Source: Collinsella sp. UBA6357 (GTDB lineage: Bacteria > Actinomycetota > Coriobacteriia > Coriobacteriales > Coriobacteriaceae). From it: a DNA stretch of 64,000 nucleotides. The number at the start of each line of letters is the position of its first letter. Position 1 is the first letter of the stretch. The notes beneath the pieces are model-generated. The model saw only the letters and a list, made by a program, of their open reading frames with translations, was not told the DNA's origin and did not search any database. The position numbers and the translations under genes are program-made. Positions 23,917 to 32,003 of this stretch are shown one piece after another. The stretch lies in the NCBI GenBank assembly GCA_002437815.1, contig DJRP01000006.1, positions 5,377 to 69,376 on the forward strand. The letters are read 5' to 3'.

Positions 23917-25986
23917 CTATCGAACCGAAGAATCGCCCGAGACCGAAGAGTCATCGGGCTCGTCGTAGATGGCGCCGAGCACATCGCGCACCACGTGCAG
24001 GGCCGTATCCGAGCCGCCGCCGCCCTGCTCGAGCACGGTGGCGATCACGTATTTGGGATCGTCGGCGGGGGCATAGGCGCAGAACCAGGCATAATCGTCC
24101 TCGCCGCTCTTCTCGCCCGTTCCCGACTTGCCCAGCACCTCGCACGAAAGACTCGTAAAATGCGCCGCCGTCGAGGTCGAAGCGGAATAGATAACGTCGT
24201 GCATGCCGTTGCGAACGAGCGTGAGATCGCTGTCATTGGCGATCTTGGCGTTAAGGCGCTTCTTGGTGCCGCGCCCGTTGTACTTGTAGGCGTCTCCATC
24301 GCCGTCGCGCGAGACCGCCGACAGGAACACGTGCGGCGTGTACTGCTTGCCGCCGTTGGCAAGACCCATGTAGGCGCACGCCATCTGCAAGGGCGTGACC
24401 AGAATATCGCCCTGGCCGATGGCGATATTGGTCATGTCGCCGGCGTTCCAGGCGCGATCGTCAGCCGAGGCGTCAGTAAAGTAGGATTCCTTCCACTCGG
24501 CGTCGGGGATACGGCCCTCGCCCTCGCTCGGCAAGTCGATACCGCACTTCTTGCCCAGGCCCCAGCGACGGAAGACCTCCTGCAGCCCCTCAGGGTGGTC
24601 ATCGCTGTAGAAGAAAGCCTTGCCCATGTCGTAGAACACGGGGTCGCAGGAGTTGGCGATGCCGGATTGCAACGTCATGGTGCCATGCCCCGAATGCAGC
24701 CAGCAGTACTTTCCCCAGCTCTTACCCAAACCGGTCCAATAGCCGGTGCAGTCCGTAGTTTGGGTCGACGTATAGGTGCCGAACTCGAGACCGGCAAGTG
24801 CTGAGAGCGGCTTGATCGTCGAGGCCGACATATACTGACCGCCGATGGCGCGGTTGACCAGAGGATGCGATCCCTCGTCGTCGTTGAGCTCGGTCCACAC
24901 ATCGTTGGAGACGCCGCCGATAAACACCGACGGATCGAACTTGGGCTCCGAGGCCATGCCCAGGATCTCGCCGTTATTGGGGTCGAGACACACCACCGCG
25001 CCATTGCCCGCGTTGGAGTAGCCGGAATTCTTGGCGCGCTCGATGGCGTCCGAAAGCGCCGTCTCGCATGCCTGCTGAATCTTGAGGTCAAGCGTGAGCT
25101 TGATGTCGGAACCGGCCTTGGCGGGCACCGCACCGGCCTGTCCGGTCACGTTGCCGCTGGCATCGACCTTGACGGTCTGCTCGCCGCGGATTCCCTGCAA
25201 GAGATTTTCGTAATAGATCTCGACGCCCGCCTGGCCCACGATATCACCCGACTGGTAGCTGATCTGGCCGGCAGCCTCCTCGCTCGTATCCGAGCTCTTC
25301 TTGTTCTGCGCCTTGAGCTGCTCGGCCGTGATGGTGCCGGTATAGCCCAAAACATGGCAGGCCGTCTCGCCGTAAGGATACTGACGCTCGGTGCGCTCGG
25401 CGATCTGCACACCGGGAAACTCGCCCGCATGCTCCTGGATGTAGGCGACCGTGGAACGACGAACATCGGTGGCGATAGTATGCAGGCTCTGAGCACCTTC
25501 GGAGTTGTCCTGGATATTGCGCAGCACCGCCATATAGGGCATGCCGAGCACGTTGGCCAGATGCCGCACGAGAACGGTATCGTCGGCCAGATCGCGATAG
25601 GCGACAACGGCCAGCGAGGGACGGTTGGTGACGAGTGCCACGCCGTTGCGGTCGAGGATACGGCCGCGTACGGCCGGCGTGGTGACGGTTCGGGTCTGGT
25701 TTTCCTGGGCCTGCGTCTCGTAATAGTCGGACGACACCATCTGCATGGACCATAGCTTGGCGGCAAGGGCGGCGAACAGGGCACCGACACCTGCGGTTAG
25801 CATGGTAAATCGCCCCTTGAAGGCGACCGAGGGCGTATTGCCCTCGCCCTCGGTCGCCCGGGGGCGCGTTCCGTTTTTGGTATCGAAGGTAAAGCGCGAA
25901 TCGCCGCTGCGCATGATGAGCATCGCCGCCAAGATGGAGACGATAAGCACGATACCGGCGATCACGACCATAAGCCATGAGGACAT
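23917..25986 (-). CDS. mrdA: Penicillin-binding protein 2 (elongasome transpeptidase)
   Basis: This is a class B PBP of 689 residues. There is a hydrophobic N-terminal segment at about 5-25 and another around 60-80. The dimerisation domain has VRGRILDRNGVALVTN, and the transpeptidase domain has SASTIKPLSAL (S-x-x-K), SGIANSCDPVF (SxN-type site) and GKSGTGE in the KTG position. The ATG is chosen because GGGGAG lies 8 nt upstream and mreD ends just before it. A longer in-frame reading would overlap mreD. Order mreB-mreC-mreD-mrdA-rodA. Confidence 0.93.
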   Translation of the reverse strand: MSSWLMVVIAGIVLIVSILAAMLIMRSGDSRFTFDTKNGTRPRATEGEGNTPSVAFKGRFTMLTAGVGALFAALAAKLWSMQMVSSDYYETQAQENQTRTVTTPAVRGRILDRNGVALVTNRPSLAVVAYRDLADDTVLVRHLANVLGMPYMAVLRNIQDNSEGAQSLHTIATDVRRSTVAYIQEHAGEFPGVQIAERTERQYPYGETACHVLGYTGTITAEQLKAQNKKSSDTSEEAAGQISYQSGDIVGQAGVEIYYENLLQGIRGEQTVKVDASGNVTGQAGAVPAKAGSDIKLTLDLKIQQACETALSDAIERAKNSGYSNAGNGAVVCLDPNNGEILGMASEPKFDPSVFIGGVSNDVWTELNDDEGSHPLVNRAIGGQYMSASTIKPLSALAGLEFGTYTSTQTTDCTGYWTGLGKSWGKYCWLHSGHGTMTLQSGIANSCDPVFYDMGKAFFYSDDHPEGLQEVFRRWGLGKKCGIDLPSEGEGRIPDAEWKESYFTDASADDRAWNAGDMTNIAIGQGDILVTPLQMACAYMGLANGGKQYTPHVFLSAVSRDGDGDAYKYNGRGTKKRLNAKIANDSDLTLVRNGMHDVIYSASTSTAAHFTSLSCEVLGKSGTGEKSGEDDYAWFCAYAPADDPKYVIATVLEQGGGGSDTALHVVRDVLGAIYDEPDDSSVSGDSSVR

Positions 25987-25999
25987 AGGCGGCGCTCCC

Positions 26000-26566
26000 C
26001 TATTTGAGCCCGCGCGTCTTGGGCTTGAAGCGCATGCCGCCCGCATGCGAGCCACGCGCCGAGAAGCCACTGGAACCCTGCGAGGCGGCACCCAGTGCCA
26101 CAAACGGAATCGCAACGACACCCGTCATGACCGACGAAGCGAGCGCATGGCCGAAGATCGCCACCAGAATGCTCGTCTCGAGCCCCATAAACAGCAGGAT
26201 GACGCTATAGACCACATTAACGATCAAGGCGAACAATCCGATGGTGCAGCCGCGAGAGGTGGCGGTGGCACCGGATTGCAGCGCTCCGCCATGCACGAGC
26301 GCAAACGATCCGGTCGTAAGCAAAAGCGACATGACGCCGACCGGGACGGCGGCCGAAAGATCGTAGAAAAGCCCCGAGAGAAAGCCGCAGACAACGGTCT
26401 TGGTCGGGTCGCCCGAGAATGCCTCGAGACAGACAAGGATGATCATGAAGTTGATGCGCCCACCGGCAATGTCGATCTGGGGAGCAAGCCCCGTCTGCAG
26501 CAGAACGCAGACCACGGCGGCGATGGCAAACGAGCGGGAGCTCGAAGATTGTTCACGTAATTCCAC
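26000..26566 (-). CDS. mreD: Rod-shape-determining protein MreD
   Basis: This small polytopic protein (188 residues, five to six predicted helices) has the family-like INFMIILVCLEAFSGDPTKTVVCGFLSGLFYD stretch, of which LSGLFYDLS is the most telling part. A Gly/Ser/Lys-rich cytoplasmic tail ends it. The start is GTG with GGAGGG 7 nt upstream. Identity rests partly on position between mreC and mrdA. Confidence 0.88.
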   Translation of the reverse strand: MELREQSSSSRSFAIAAVVCVLLQTGLAPQIDIAGGRINFMIILVCLEAFSGDPTKTVVCGFLSGLFYDLSAAVPVGVMSLLLTTGSFALVHGGALQSGATATSRGCTIGLFALIVNVVYSVILLFMGLETSILVAIFGHALASSVMTGVVAIPFVALGAASQGSSGFSARGSHAGGMRFKPKTRGLK

Positions 26567-26578
26567 AGTCGCTCCCTC

Positions 26579-27571
26579 CTATTCGCCCGTTGCCGAATCG
26601 GTCGTATCGTCCGTATCATCGCTCGAGGTATCGGTTGTCTTGGTGTCCGAACTCGTGCGCGAAGTGCCCTGCGGCGTCGAGTTGGCGCTCGAAACGTCGT
26701 CGTCGGAGGCGGCCTGTTCGTCGGTCAGCGAGGTGATGACGAGGACCTCCTCGTTATTCTCGGTCGTGGACTGGGCGCGGACCACGATCGTGTAGTACAC
26801 GTCGTTGGCCGACTTCTCGACCGACGAGACGGTACCGAGCGGCAGGCCCTTGGGAAACACCCCGCCGATTCCCGAGGTGACGATGATGTCGCCGACCTTG
26901 ACGTCGGAGTCGGCGCTCACGTATTCGAGACGCAGCGTGCCGTCGGCCTGGCCCTGCAGCATGCCCTGAGCGCGCGTGTCCTGCACCATGGCCGAGACAC
27001 CCGACGACTCGTCCCCCAGCAAGCGAACGGTGGAGGTCTTTGCCGATACCTCGATGATCTGGCCGATGACGCCCGCCGAACTTGTCACGGGCATGTTGAT
27101 CGTCAGGCCGTCGGCAGAGCCCTTATCGATCGTGACCGTCGAGGTCCACGCATCACCCGATGAACCGATGATGCGTGCGGCCGTGGACTTGAGGTTATAG
27201 GTCGATTGCAACCCCACGAGCCCCTCGAGACGTTCGGCGGTCTTCTGGGCCTCGGACAGCTCGGCGACCTTGCTCGTGAGCTCCTCGTTCTGCTTTTTGA
27301 GATCCTGCAGGGTCTCGGGCGAGGCCGTGAGGTTCGAGAAGATATTGCCCACGGCGTTGAACGGCACGGCAACCGTCGACCCCACAAAGCGAGCGGGCGA
27401 CGTGATGGTGGTGACACCCGAGCGCACGGCATGGATGGGCCCCGACTCGCCCTCGCGAATATAGAGGGTGAGCAGCAGCACCGAAATGAGGCTGAAAACA
27501 ATCAACGGGCGCATACCCGTTGATTGCCGCTTGCTATTGAGATTGGAAGAGAAACCCTGGGATCGTGCCAA
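26579..27571 (-). CDS. mreC: Rod-shape-determining protein MreC
   Basis: This single-pass protein of 330 residues has one transmembrane helix at about 20-38, a coiled-coil around 85-115 (LQDLKKQNEELTSKVAELSE), and the beta-rich MreC domain with ARIIGSSGDAW and VTSGIGGVFPKGLPLG. A long Ser/Thr/Asp-rich C-terminal tail of about 45 residues is unusual and probably disordered. The TTG start has AGAAGGCGG upstream. It couples cytoplasmic MreB to PBP2/RodA. Confidence 0.94.
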   Translation of the reverse strand: MARSQGFSSNLNSKRQSTGMRPLIVFSLISVLLLTLYIREGESGPIHAVRSGVTTITSPARFVGSTVAVPFNAVGNIFSNLTASPETLQDLKKQNEELTSKVAELSEAQKTAERLEGLVGLQSTYNLKSTAARIIGSSGDAWTSTVTIDKGSADGLTINMPVTSSAGVIGQIIEVSAKTSTVRLLGDESSGVSAMVQDTRAQGMLQGQADGTLRLEYVSADSDVKVGDIIVTSGIGGVFPKGLPLGTVSSVEKSANDVYYTIVVRAQSTTENNEEVLVITSLTDEQAASDDDVSSANSTPQGTSRTSSDTKTTDTSSDDTDDTTDSATGE

Positions 27572-27594
27572 CCGGGAACCGCCTTCTCGTGGAA

Positions 27595-28638
27595 CTAAGC
27601 GTTGGTCTGGACAAAACCACCGTCAAAGGCATTGGCCTCGAGCACGCGGGCGCAGCCGTTGACGACGTTGTCAAGAGCCGTGGGGCTCACGTTGACCGAG
27701 ACGCCCGTCTCGTCGCGCAAACGCACGTCGAGGCCGCGGAGCAGCGCACCGCCGCCGGTCAACAGGATGCCGTAGTACATAAGGTCAGACGCCAGATCGG
27801 GCGGCGTGGCGTCAAGGGCGTCCTTGACGGCCTTGGCCATCTCGTCGAGCGGCTTGTTGAGGGCGCGGCGAATCTCCTCGCTCTCGATACGCACCGTCTT
27901 GGGCAGGCCCGTGATGACGTCGCGGCCGTTCACCTCGACATCGAGCTCGTCCTTGAGCGGAACGGCGGAACCGACCTTGATCTTGATATCCTCGGCCGTG
28001 CGCTCGCCGATGGCAAGGTTGTAGGCATCGCGCACATGCGTCAAGATCGCCTGGTCGAACTCATCGCCGGCGATGCGGATAGACTGCGAGACCACGATGC
28101 CGCCCATGGCGATGACGGCGACCTCGGTAGTACCGCCACCGATATCGATGACCATCGAGCCGGTGGGCTCCTCAACGGGAAGATCGGCGCCGATGGCGGC
28201 AGCCATGGGCTCCTCGATCAGATAGGCCTGACGGGCGCCGGCCTGGATCGTCGCCTCGAAGACGGCGCGCTTCTCAACCGAGGTGACGCCCGAGGGAACG
28301 CAGACGACGACGCGCGGACGCGGGGTCCAGGGATAGCGCTTCTCGGACGCCTTGTCGATGAAGTAGCGCAGCATGGCTTCGGTCACATCGAAGTCGGCGA
28401 TAACGCCGTCTTTAAGCGGGCGCACGGCGACGATATTGCCAGGCGTGCGACCGAGCATGCGCTTGGCCTCGATGCCCACCGCCAGGATGCGCTCGTCGTT
28501 TTTGTCGATCGCGACCACGGAGGGCTCGCGGATCACGATGCCCTTGCCGCGCACGGAGACGAGCGTATTGGCGGTGCCGAGGTCGATCGCAAGATCACCC
28601 GCATAGCTACCGAAGAACATGTCCATCAAAGAAAACAA
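27595..28638 (-). CDS. mreB: Rod-shape-determining actin homologue MreB
   Basis: The 347-residue actin-fold protein has the phosphate-1 motif GDLAIDLGTANTLV, PSGVTSVEKRAV, phosphate-2 VIDIGGGTTEVAV and LTGGGALLRGLD. I choose the TTG start because GGGAG lies 5 nt upstream. The Met four codons later (MDMFFGSYAG) is a more orthodox N-terminus but lacks a spaced Shine-Dalgarno. First gene of the mreBCD-mrdA-rodA series, behind a very GC-rich hairpin. Confidence 0.96.
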   Translation of the reverse strand: MFSLMDMFFGSYAGDLAIDLGTANTLVSVRGKGIVIREPSVVAIDKNDERILAVGIEAKRMLGRTPGNIVAVRPLKDGVIADFDVTEAMLRYFIDKASEKRYPWTPRPRVVVCVPSGVTSVEKRAVFEATIQAGARQAYLIEEPMAAAIGADLPVEEPTGSMVIDIGGGTTEVAVIAMGGIVVSQSIRIAGDEFDQAILTHVRDAYNLAIGERTAEDIKIKVGSAVPLKDELDVEVNGRDVITGLPKTVRIESEEIRRALNKPLDEMAKAVKDALDATPPDLASDLMYYGILLTGGGALLRGLDVRLRDETGVSVNVSPTALDNVVNGCARVLEANAFDGGFVQTNA

Positions 28639-28696
28639 CGCAACTCCCGATGTGTTGAATGATTTTGGCGCAAAAAACCTCAAAAGAGTCTAACGC

Positions 28697-28732
28697 ATGC
28701 CCGCCCGCGGCACCACGGCCGCGGGCGGGCAT
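28697..28732. repeat. 15-bp perfect GC-rich hairpin upstream of mreB
   Basis: ATGCCCGCCCGCGGC pairs perfectly with GCCGCGGGCGGGCAT around a 6-nt loop. It lies between the TPR-protein stop and mreB. Neither strand has a T-tract directly after it, so it could be a Rho-assisted stop, an RNA-processing or stability element. Confidence 0.75.
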
Positions 28733-28751
28733 ACCACAAACCCCATAAGCC

Positions 28752-30053
28752 TTACTCGGAATCAGCGGCCGAAAGATCGATGTCGAGGGAGGAAACGACC
28801 CAGCCGATATGGTTGTCGGAGCGAACGAAGGTGACGTCGTACTCCTGCTCGCCGCCCTTGGACAGCGAGACCTTGGCCTTGGCGGACGTCTCGGTCATGG
28901 ACTGATCCATGCCCTCGATCTCAACGGAAGAACCCTGCGGAACGGTCGAGATGATCGTGGACTTGGCCTCTTCGGAAAGCGAGCTGGCAAGGCAGGACTC
29001 GGCCTGTGCGGTGTCACCGTCCGAAGCCGCCTGGAACAGATCGGTGAGCACGGACTCCTGCGAGGGGAAGCCCAGGCCGCGCGTATAGGCATAGCCCAGG
29101 CCGCCGCCCACGACGACGATCAAAAGCAGGAGCACCAAGAAGACCTTGAGCCCCGTATGGCGATGACGGCGGCGCACCTTGGCTTCCTTGCGGTCCTGCT
29201 GGACCATCTCGGACTCCGAGAGCGTAAAAAAGCCGGTATCGGAGGGATCGGGCATGAACTGACCGGTCTGACCCGTCGGGTCGAGCGGATCGATGCCGGC
29301 CTGCGTATCGGCGAGCGCCGGAGCAGGAGCGGTCGACATAGCCGACTGCGCGGAGAGCGCGTCGAGGGCATCGTGCACGCGAGCGAGCTCGTCGGACTGC
29401 TCCTCGGAGAGCTGATAGATACCATCGGCGGTCGCGGCACTGAATGCGTCGAGGGCCTCGGAAGGACGGCCGGCGGCAGACAGGGCCTGCCCCAAACCGG
29501 CATTGATGGCACGGCTGTCGTCACGCGGACCGGCGAAATCAAGGGCGGTACGATAGGTCTCGACGGCGTCCTCGGGGCGACCGAGCTTGATGAAGCACTG
29601 CCCGAGCTCGCCAAGGGCGGCAGCGGGAGCGGGGTTGGCCCCGTCGATGGCGGCCTGGCGATAGGCGGTGCCGGCGTTGGCGAAATCGCCCTGCTGATAC
29701 AAGGCGTTGCCCAGGCCCAGATAAGCCTTATAGGGGGTGGCGTATGAAGCGTCTTGCGTCGCCGCCGAGAACGCCTGGGCGGCGCCGGCAAAGTCGCGCG
29801 CGGCGGAAAGCGCCTTGCCGCGGTTGGTGAGCAGCGCGCCGCGCTTGCCGTAGGCGGCATCGTTCAGGGCATCCGCATAGGCCTCGGCGGCCTGCGCGGC
29901 GCGGCCCAGATGCATCAGGGCGTTACCGAGCAGGTGATCGGCCTCGCCGCATACCTCGCCCTCGGTCTTGACCTGAGACAGCATCTGGGCGGCGGCAGAA
30001 AAATCACCGGCGCGGTAGGCCGCACGCCCCTGTTGAAGAAGCTGGGTGTTCAA
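28752..30053 (-). CDS. TPR-repeat membrane protein with extracytoplasmic C-terminal domain
   Basis: The 433-residue protein has several tetratricopeptide repeats over about residues 1-235 (for example GRAAYRAGDFSAAAQ, LGLGNALYQQGDFANA, LGQCFIKLGRPEDAVETY). A linker rich in D, P, T and S follows, then a basic patch (RRRHRH) and one transmembrane helix at about 303-322. The last 110 residues form an external domain resembling stress- or lipoprotein-type beta folds. The TTG start has GGGAG 6 nt upstream, 10 nt after the cyclophilin stop. I do not recognise a named family. TPRs inside and a sensor-like domain outside suggest an envelope scaffold. Confidence 0.7.
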   Translation of the reverse strand: MNTQLLQQGRAAYRAGDFSAAAQMLSQVKTEGEVCGEADHLLGNALMHLGRAAQAAEAYADALNDAAYGKRGALLTNRGKALSAARDFAGAAQAFSAATQDASYATPYKAYLGLGNALYQQGDFANAGTAYRQAAIDGANPAPAAALGELGQCFIKLGRPEDAVETYRTALDFAGPRDDSRAINAGLGQALSAAGRPSEALDAFSAATADGIYQLSEEQSDELARVHDALDALSAQSAMSTAPAPALADTQAGIDPLDPTGQTGQFMPDPSDTGFFTLSESEMVQQDRKEAKVRRRHRHTGLKVFLVLLLLIVVVGGGLGYAYTRGLGFPSQESVLTDLFQAASDGDTAQAESCLASSLSEEAKSTIISTVPQGSSVEIEGMDQSMTETSAKAKVSLSKGGEQEYDVTFVRSDNHIGWVVSSLDIDLSAADSE

Positions 30054-30063
30054 AACGATCTCC

Positions 30064-30606
30064 CTACTCGTGAACGATCTCGACATGCACGATCTCATCG
30101 CCGGCGCGCAGCTGCGAGATCACGTCGAGGCCTTCGACGGTGTTGCCGAACACGGTATAGCCCGAGTCGAGGTTGTGCTGGGCACCCAGGCAGAAGTAGA
30201 ACTGAGAGCCGGCAGAGTCGGGATCCATGGAGCGCGCCATGGCCAGCGCGCCGTCAACATGGCTGTTGCGCGGATTGGTGGCGAACTCGCCCTTGATGCA
30301 GTAGCCGGGACCACCCGTACCGGGCATGCCGTCAGGCCCCTCGAGACCGGCAGCGACGTCGGCGCCGGACATATCGCGCGTGTTGGGGTCTCCGCCCTGG
30401 ATCACGAAACCGGGTACGTAGCGATGGAACTTGAGCCCGTCATAGAAGCCCATGGTGGCAAGCTCGCAGAAGTTGGCGACATGGATGGGAGCGCCCTCCC
30501 CGTCGAACTTGACCTTAATCGTGCCCTTGGACGTCTCGATGATCGCGGACTCATCGCCCGCAAGCTGGTATTCGGGCGTATAAAGCTCTTTCTTAAAACC
30601 AAACAT
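30064..30606 (-). CDS. Cyclophilin-type peptidyl-prolyl cis-trans isomerase
   Basis: The 180-residue cytoplasmic protein has KFHRYVPGFVIQGGDP, GEFATNPRNSHVDGALAMARSMDPDSAGSQFYF (core MARSMDPDSAGSQFY) and GYTVFGNTVEG, the cyclophilin active-site blocks. No signal peptide is visible. The ATG has GGAGG 6 nt upstream; an ATG two codons earlier lies on the Shine-Dalgarno. It is preceded by a strong promoter and followed by the TPR membrane gene, so it heads that small operon. Confidence 0.92.
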   Translation of the reverse strand: MFGFKKELYTPEYQLAGDESAIIETSKGTIKVKFDGEGAPIHVANFCELATMGFYDGLKFHRYVPGFVIQGGDPNTRDMSGADVAAGLEGPDGMPGTGGPGYCIKGEFATNPRNSHVDGALAMARSMDPDSAGSQFYFCLGAQHNLDSGYTVFGNTVEGLDVISQLRAGDEIVHVEIVHE

Positions 30607-30645
30607 GGGCATCCTCCCTCATGAATTTATTGCTCAATCCTTAGA

Positions 30646-30675
30646 ATTGTAGCAAGAAGCGTGAGGTTCCATCAA
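30646..30675 (-). promoter_or_regulatory. Predicted promoter of the cyclophilin-TPR operon
   Basis: TTGATG-N18-TACAAT, with an extended -10 (TGC before TACAAT), ends about 40 nt before the cyclophilin ATG. Confidence 0.7.
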
Positions 30676-30730
30676 TTGCGCACGCCCGTTTTAAAGCCAG
30701 GCTTAAGCCGTGTGGGGCAAAACGCGAAAC

Positions 30731-31897
30731 CTATGAGAGCTTTTGGGGCTTCCAGCTATCGACGTTGGCGTCAAACTGGTTGAGCGCGGAGTTGCCCGCC
30801 TGCGCGATGGGCGCGAGAATCTCAGAACTGTGCGAGCTCATGGATTCGCCATCCGGAACGGCAAGCGAGATGTCCCAGCTCTGGCAGATCACGTCGACGC
30901 GATCGTGCATCCACTGTGCGAGCTGCTTGAGGTGCGCGATATCGTCCGCATAGACCGTGTCGTCCTTGTACTTGAGGTTATCGAGTTCATCGATGGTCTT
31001 TTGGATGCGGTCGCGCAGATCGTAGGCGCCCTGCGAGAGCTCGGTACGGGTATCTTTCGAAGTGCGCAGATAGCCGCTGTTGAACGACGTGATCACATCG
31101 CCGATCTGATCGTCATCGTTATAGGACACGATCGTCTGGTAGATATCGGAGAGCTTGGTATAGAGCTGATCGTCGGTGAGAACCGTTTGCTCCTGGACGA
31201 CATCCTGCTCGGATGCATCGAACGACGCCGAGTCGCTATTCTCATCCTCGCTCTTTTGACGGGTGGGAAACGTGCTTTGCGCCGCCTGGCCAAACTGGGC
31301 ATAGAAGCCCGGCATGACACCCAAGGGGTCCTCGGTGACAAAGTAATAGGTGCCTCCCGCGATCAGAGCAAGCACCACGACCCAAATCACCGGCTTGGGG
31401 ATATGGCGCTTATGCTTGTGATAGGCGTCCTCATCCGCATGCACCTTGCGTTTGGTTTTCTTAGTCTCATGCGCATCGTCCGCATCGGTCTTTGACGAGG
31501 GAAGCCCGGGGATATCGACCTTGGGGATCCCGAAATCCTTGTCGAAGGCAGGAAGCACGCAGGTCTCGTTGGGATCGGCGGCGTCCTTGAGCACGGCGGC
31601 GGCAGAGGCCGGAGCGTGCGGCACCTCGGTATCGATCTGCTCCTGCGTAAGGCGCGGGAAACCCGCGGTACGACCGGCGGCAAGATCGGACGCGGCGGCA
31701 TCGCTCGAAAGGATCCCAGGAGCCGGACGACCGCACTTGGGACAGGTTCGATCATGGGGAGACAGGCGCGCTCCGCACCCGTCGCAAAACACGAACTCGG
31801 TGTGCTCGGGACCGTCGCCGGGGCCGACATAGGTATTGCAATGCGGGCAGAACGAGGAGCCGTCCTCGATCGTCTTAAAGCAATGCGGGCAGATCAA
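30731..31897 (-). CDS. Zinc-ribbon membrane protein, function unknown
   Basis: The 388-residue protein has two N-terminal zinc ribbons (C3-x2-C6 with C17-x2-C20; C38-x2-C41 with C52-x2-C55) and a charged linker with a KKTKRK patch. One transmembrane helix lies at about 168-187, followed by a 200-residue extracytoplasmic part that is mostly helical and acidic. The TTG start has GAGG 5 nt upstream. Zinc-ribbon membrane proteins of this build are widespread in gut Gram-positives and uncharacterised. It has its own predicted promoter. Confidence 0.7.
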   Translation of the reverse strand: MICPHCFKTIEDGSSFCPHCNTYVGPGDGPEHTEFVFCDGCGARLSPHDRTCPKCGRPAPGILSSDAAASDLAAGRTAGFPRLTQEQIDTEVPHAPASAAAVLKDAADPNETCVLPAFDKDFGIPKVDIPGLPSSKTDADDAHETKKTKRKVHADEDAYHKHKRHIPKPVIWVVVLALIAGGTYYFVTEDPLGVMPGFYAQFGQAAQSTFPTRQKSEDENSDSASFDASEQDVVQEQTVLTDDQLYTKLSDIYQTIVSYNDDDQIGDVITSFNSGYLRTSKDTRTELSQGAYDLRDRIQKTIDELDNLKYKDDTVYADDIAHLKQLAQWMHDRVDVICQSWDISLAVPDGESMSSHSSEILAPIAQAGNSALNQFDANVDSWKPQKLS

Positions 31898-31940
31898 TGC
31901 ATCCTCTTTTCGGGATATCGAGTCAAAGGGAAATCAGAGC

Positions 31941-31968
31941 ATAGTACACAAACGGCCGCGCTGCGCAA
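31941..31968 (-). promoter_or_regulatory. Predicted promoter of the zinc-ribbon gene
   Basis: TTGCGC-N16-TACTAT lies about 45 nt upstream of the TTG start and matches the hexamers seen before rplS. Confidence 0.5.
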
Positions 31969-32003
31969 ATCGGGTCGGAGCTGCAGCGAATGAGCACAGC
32001 GTA

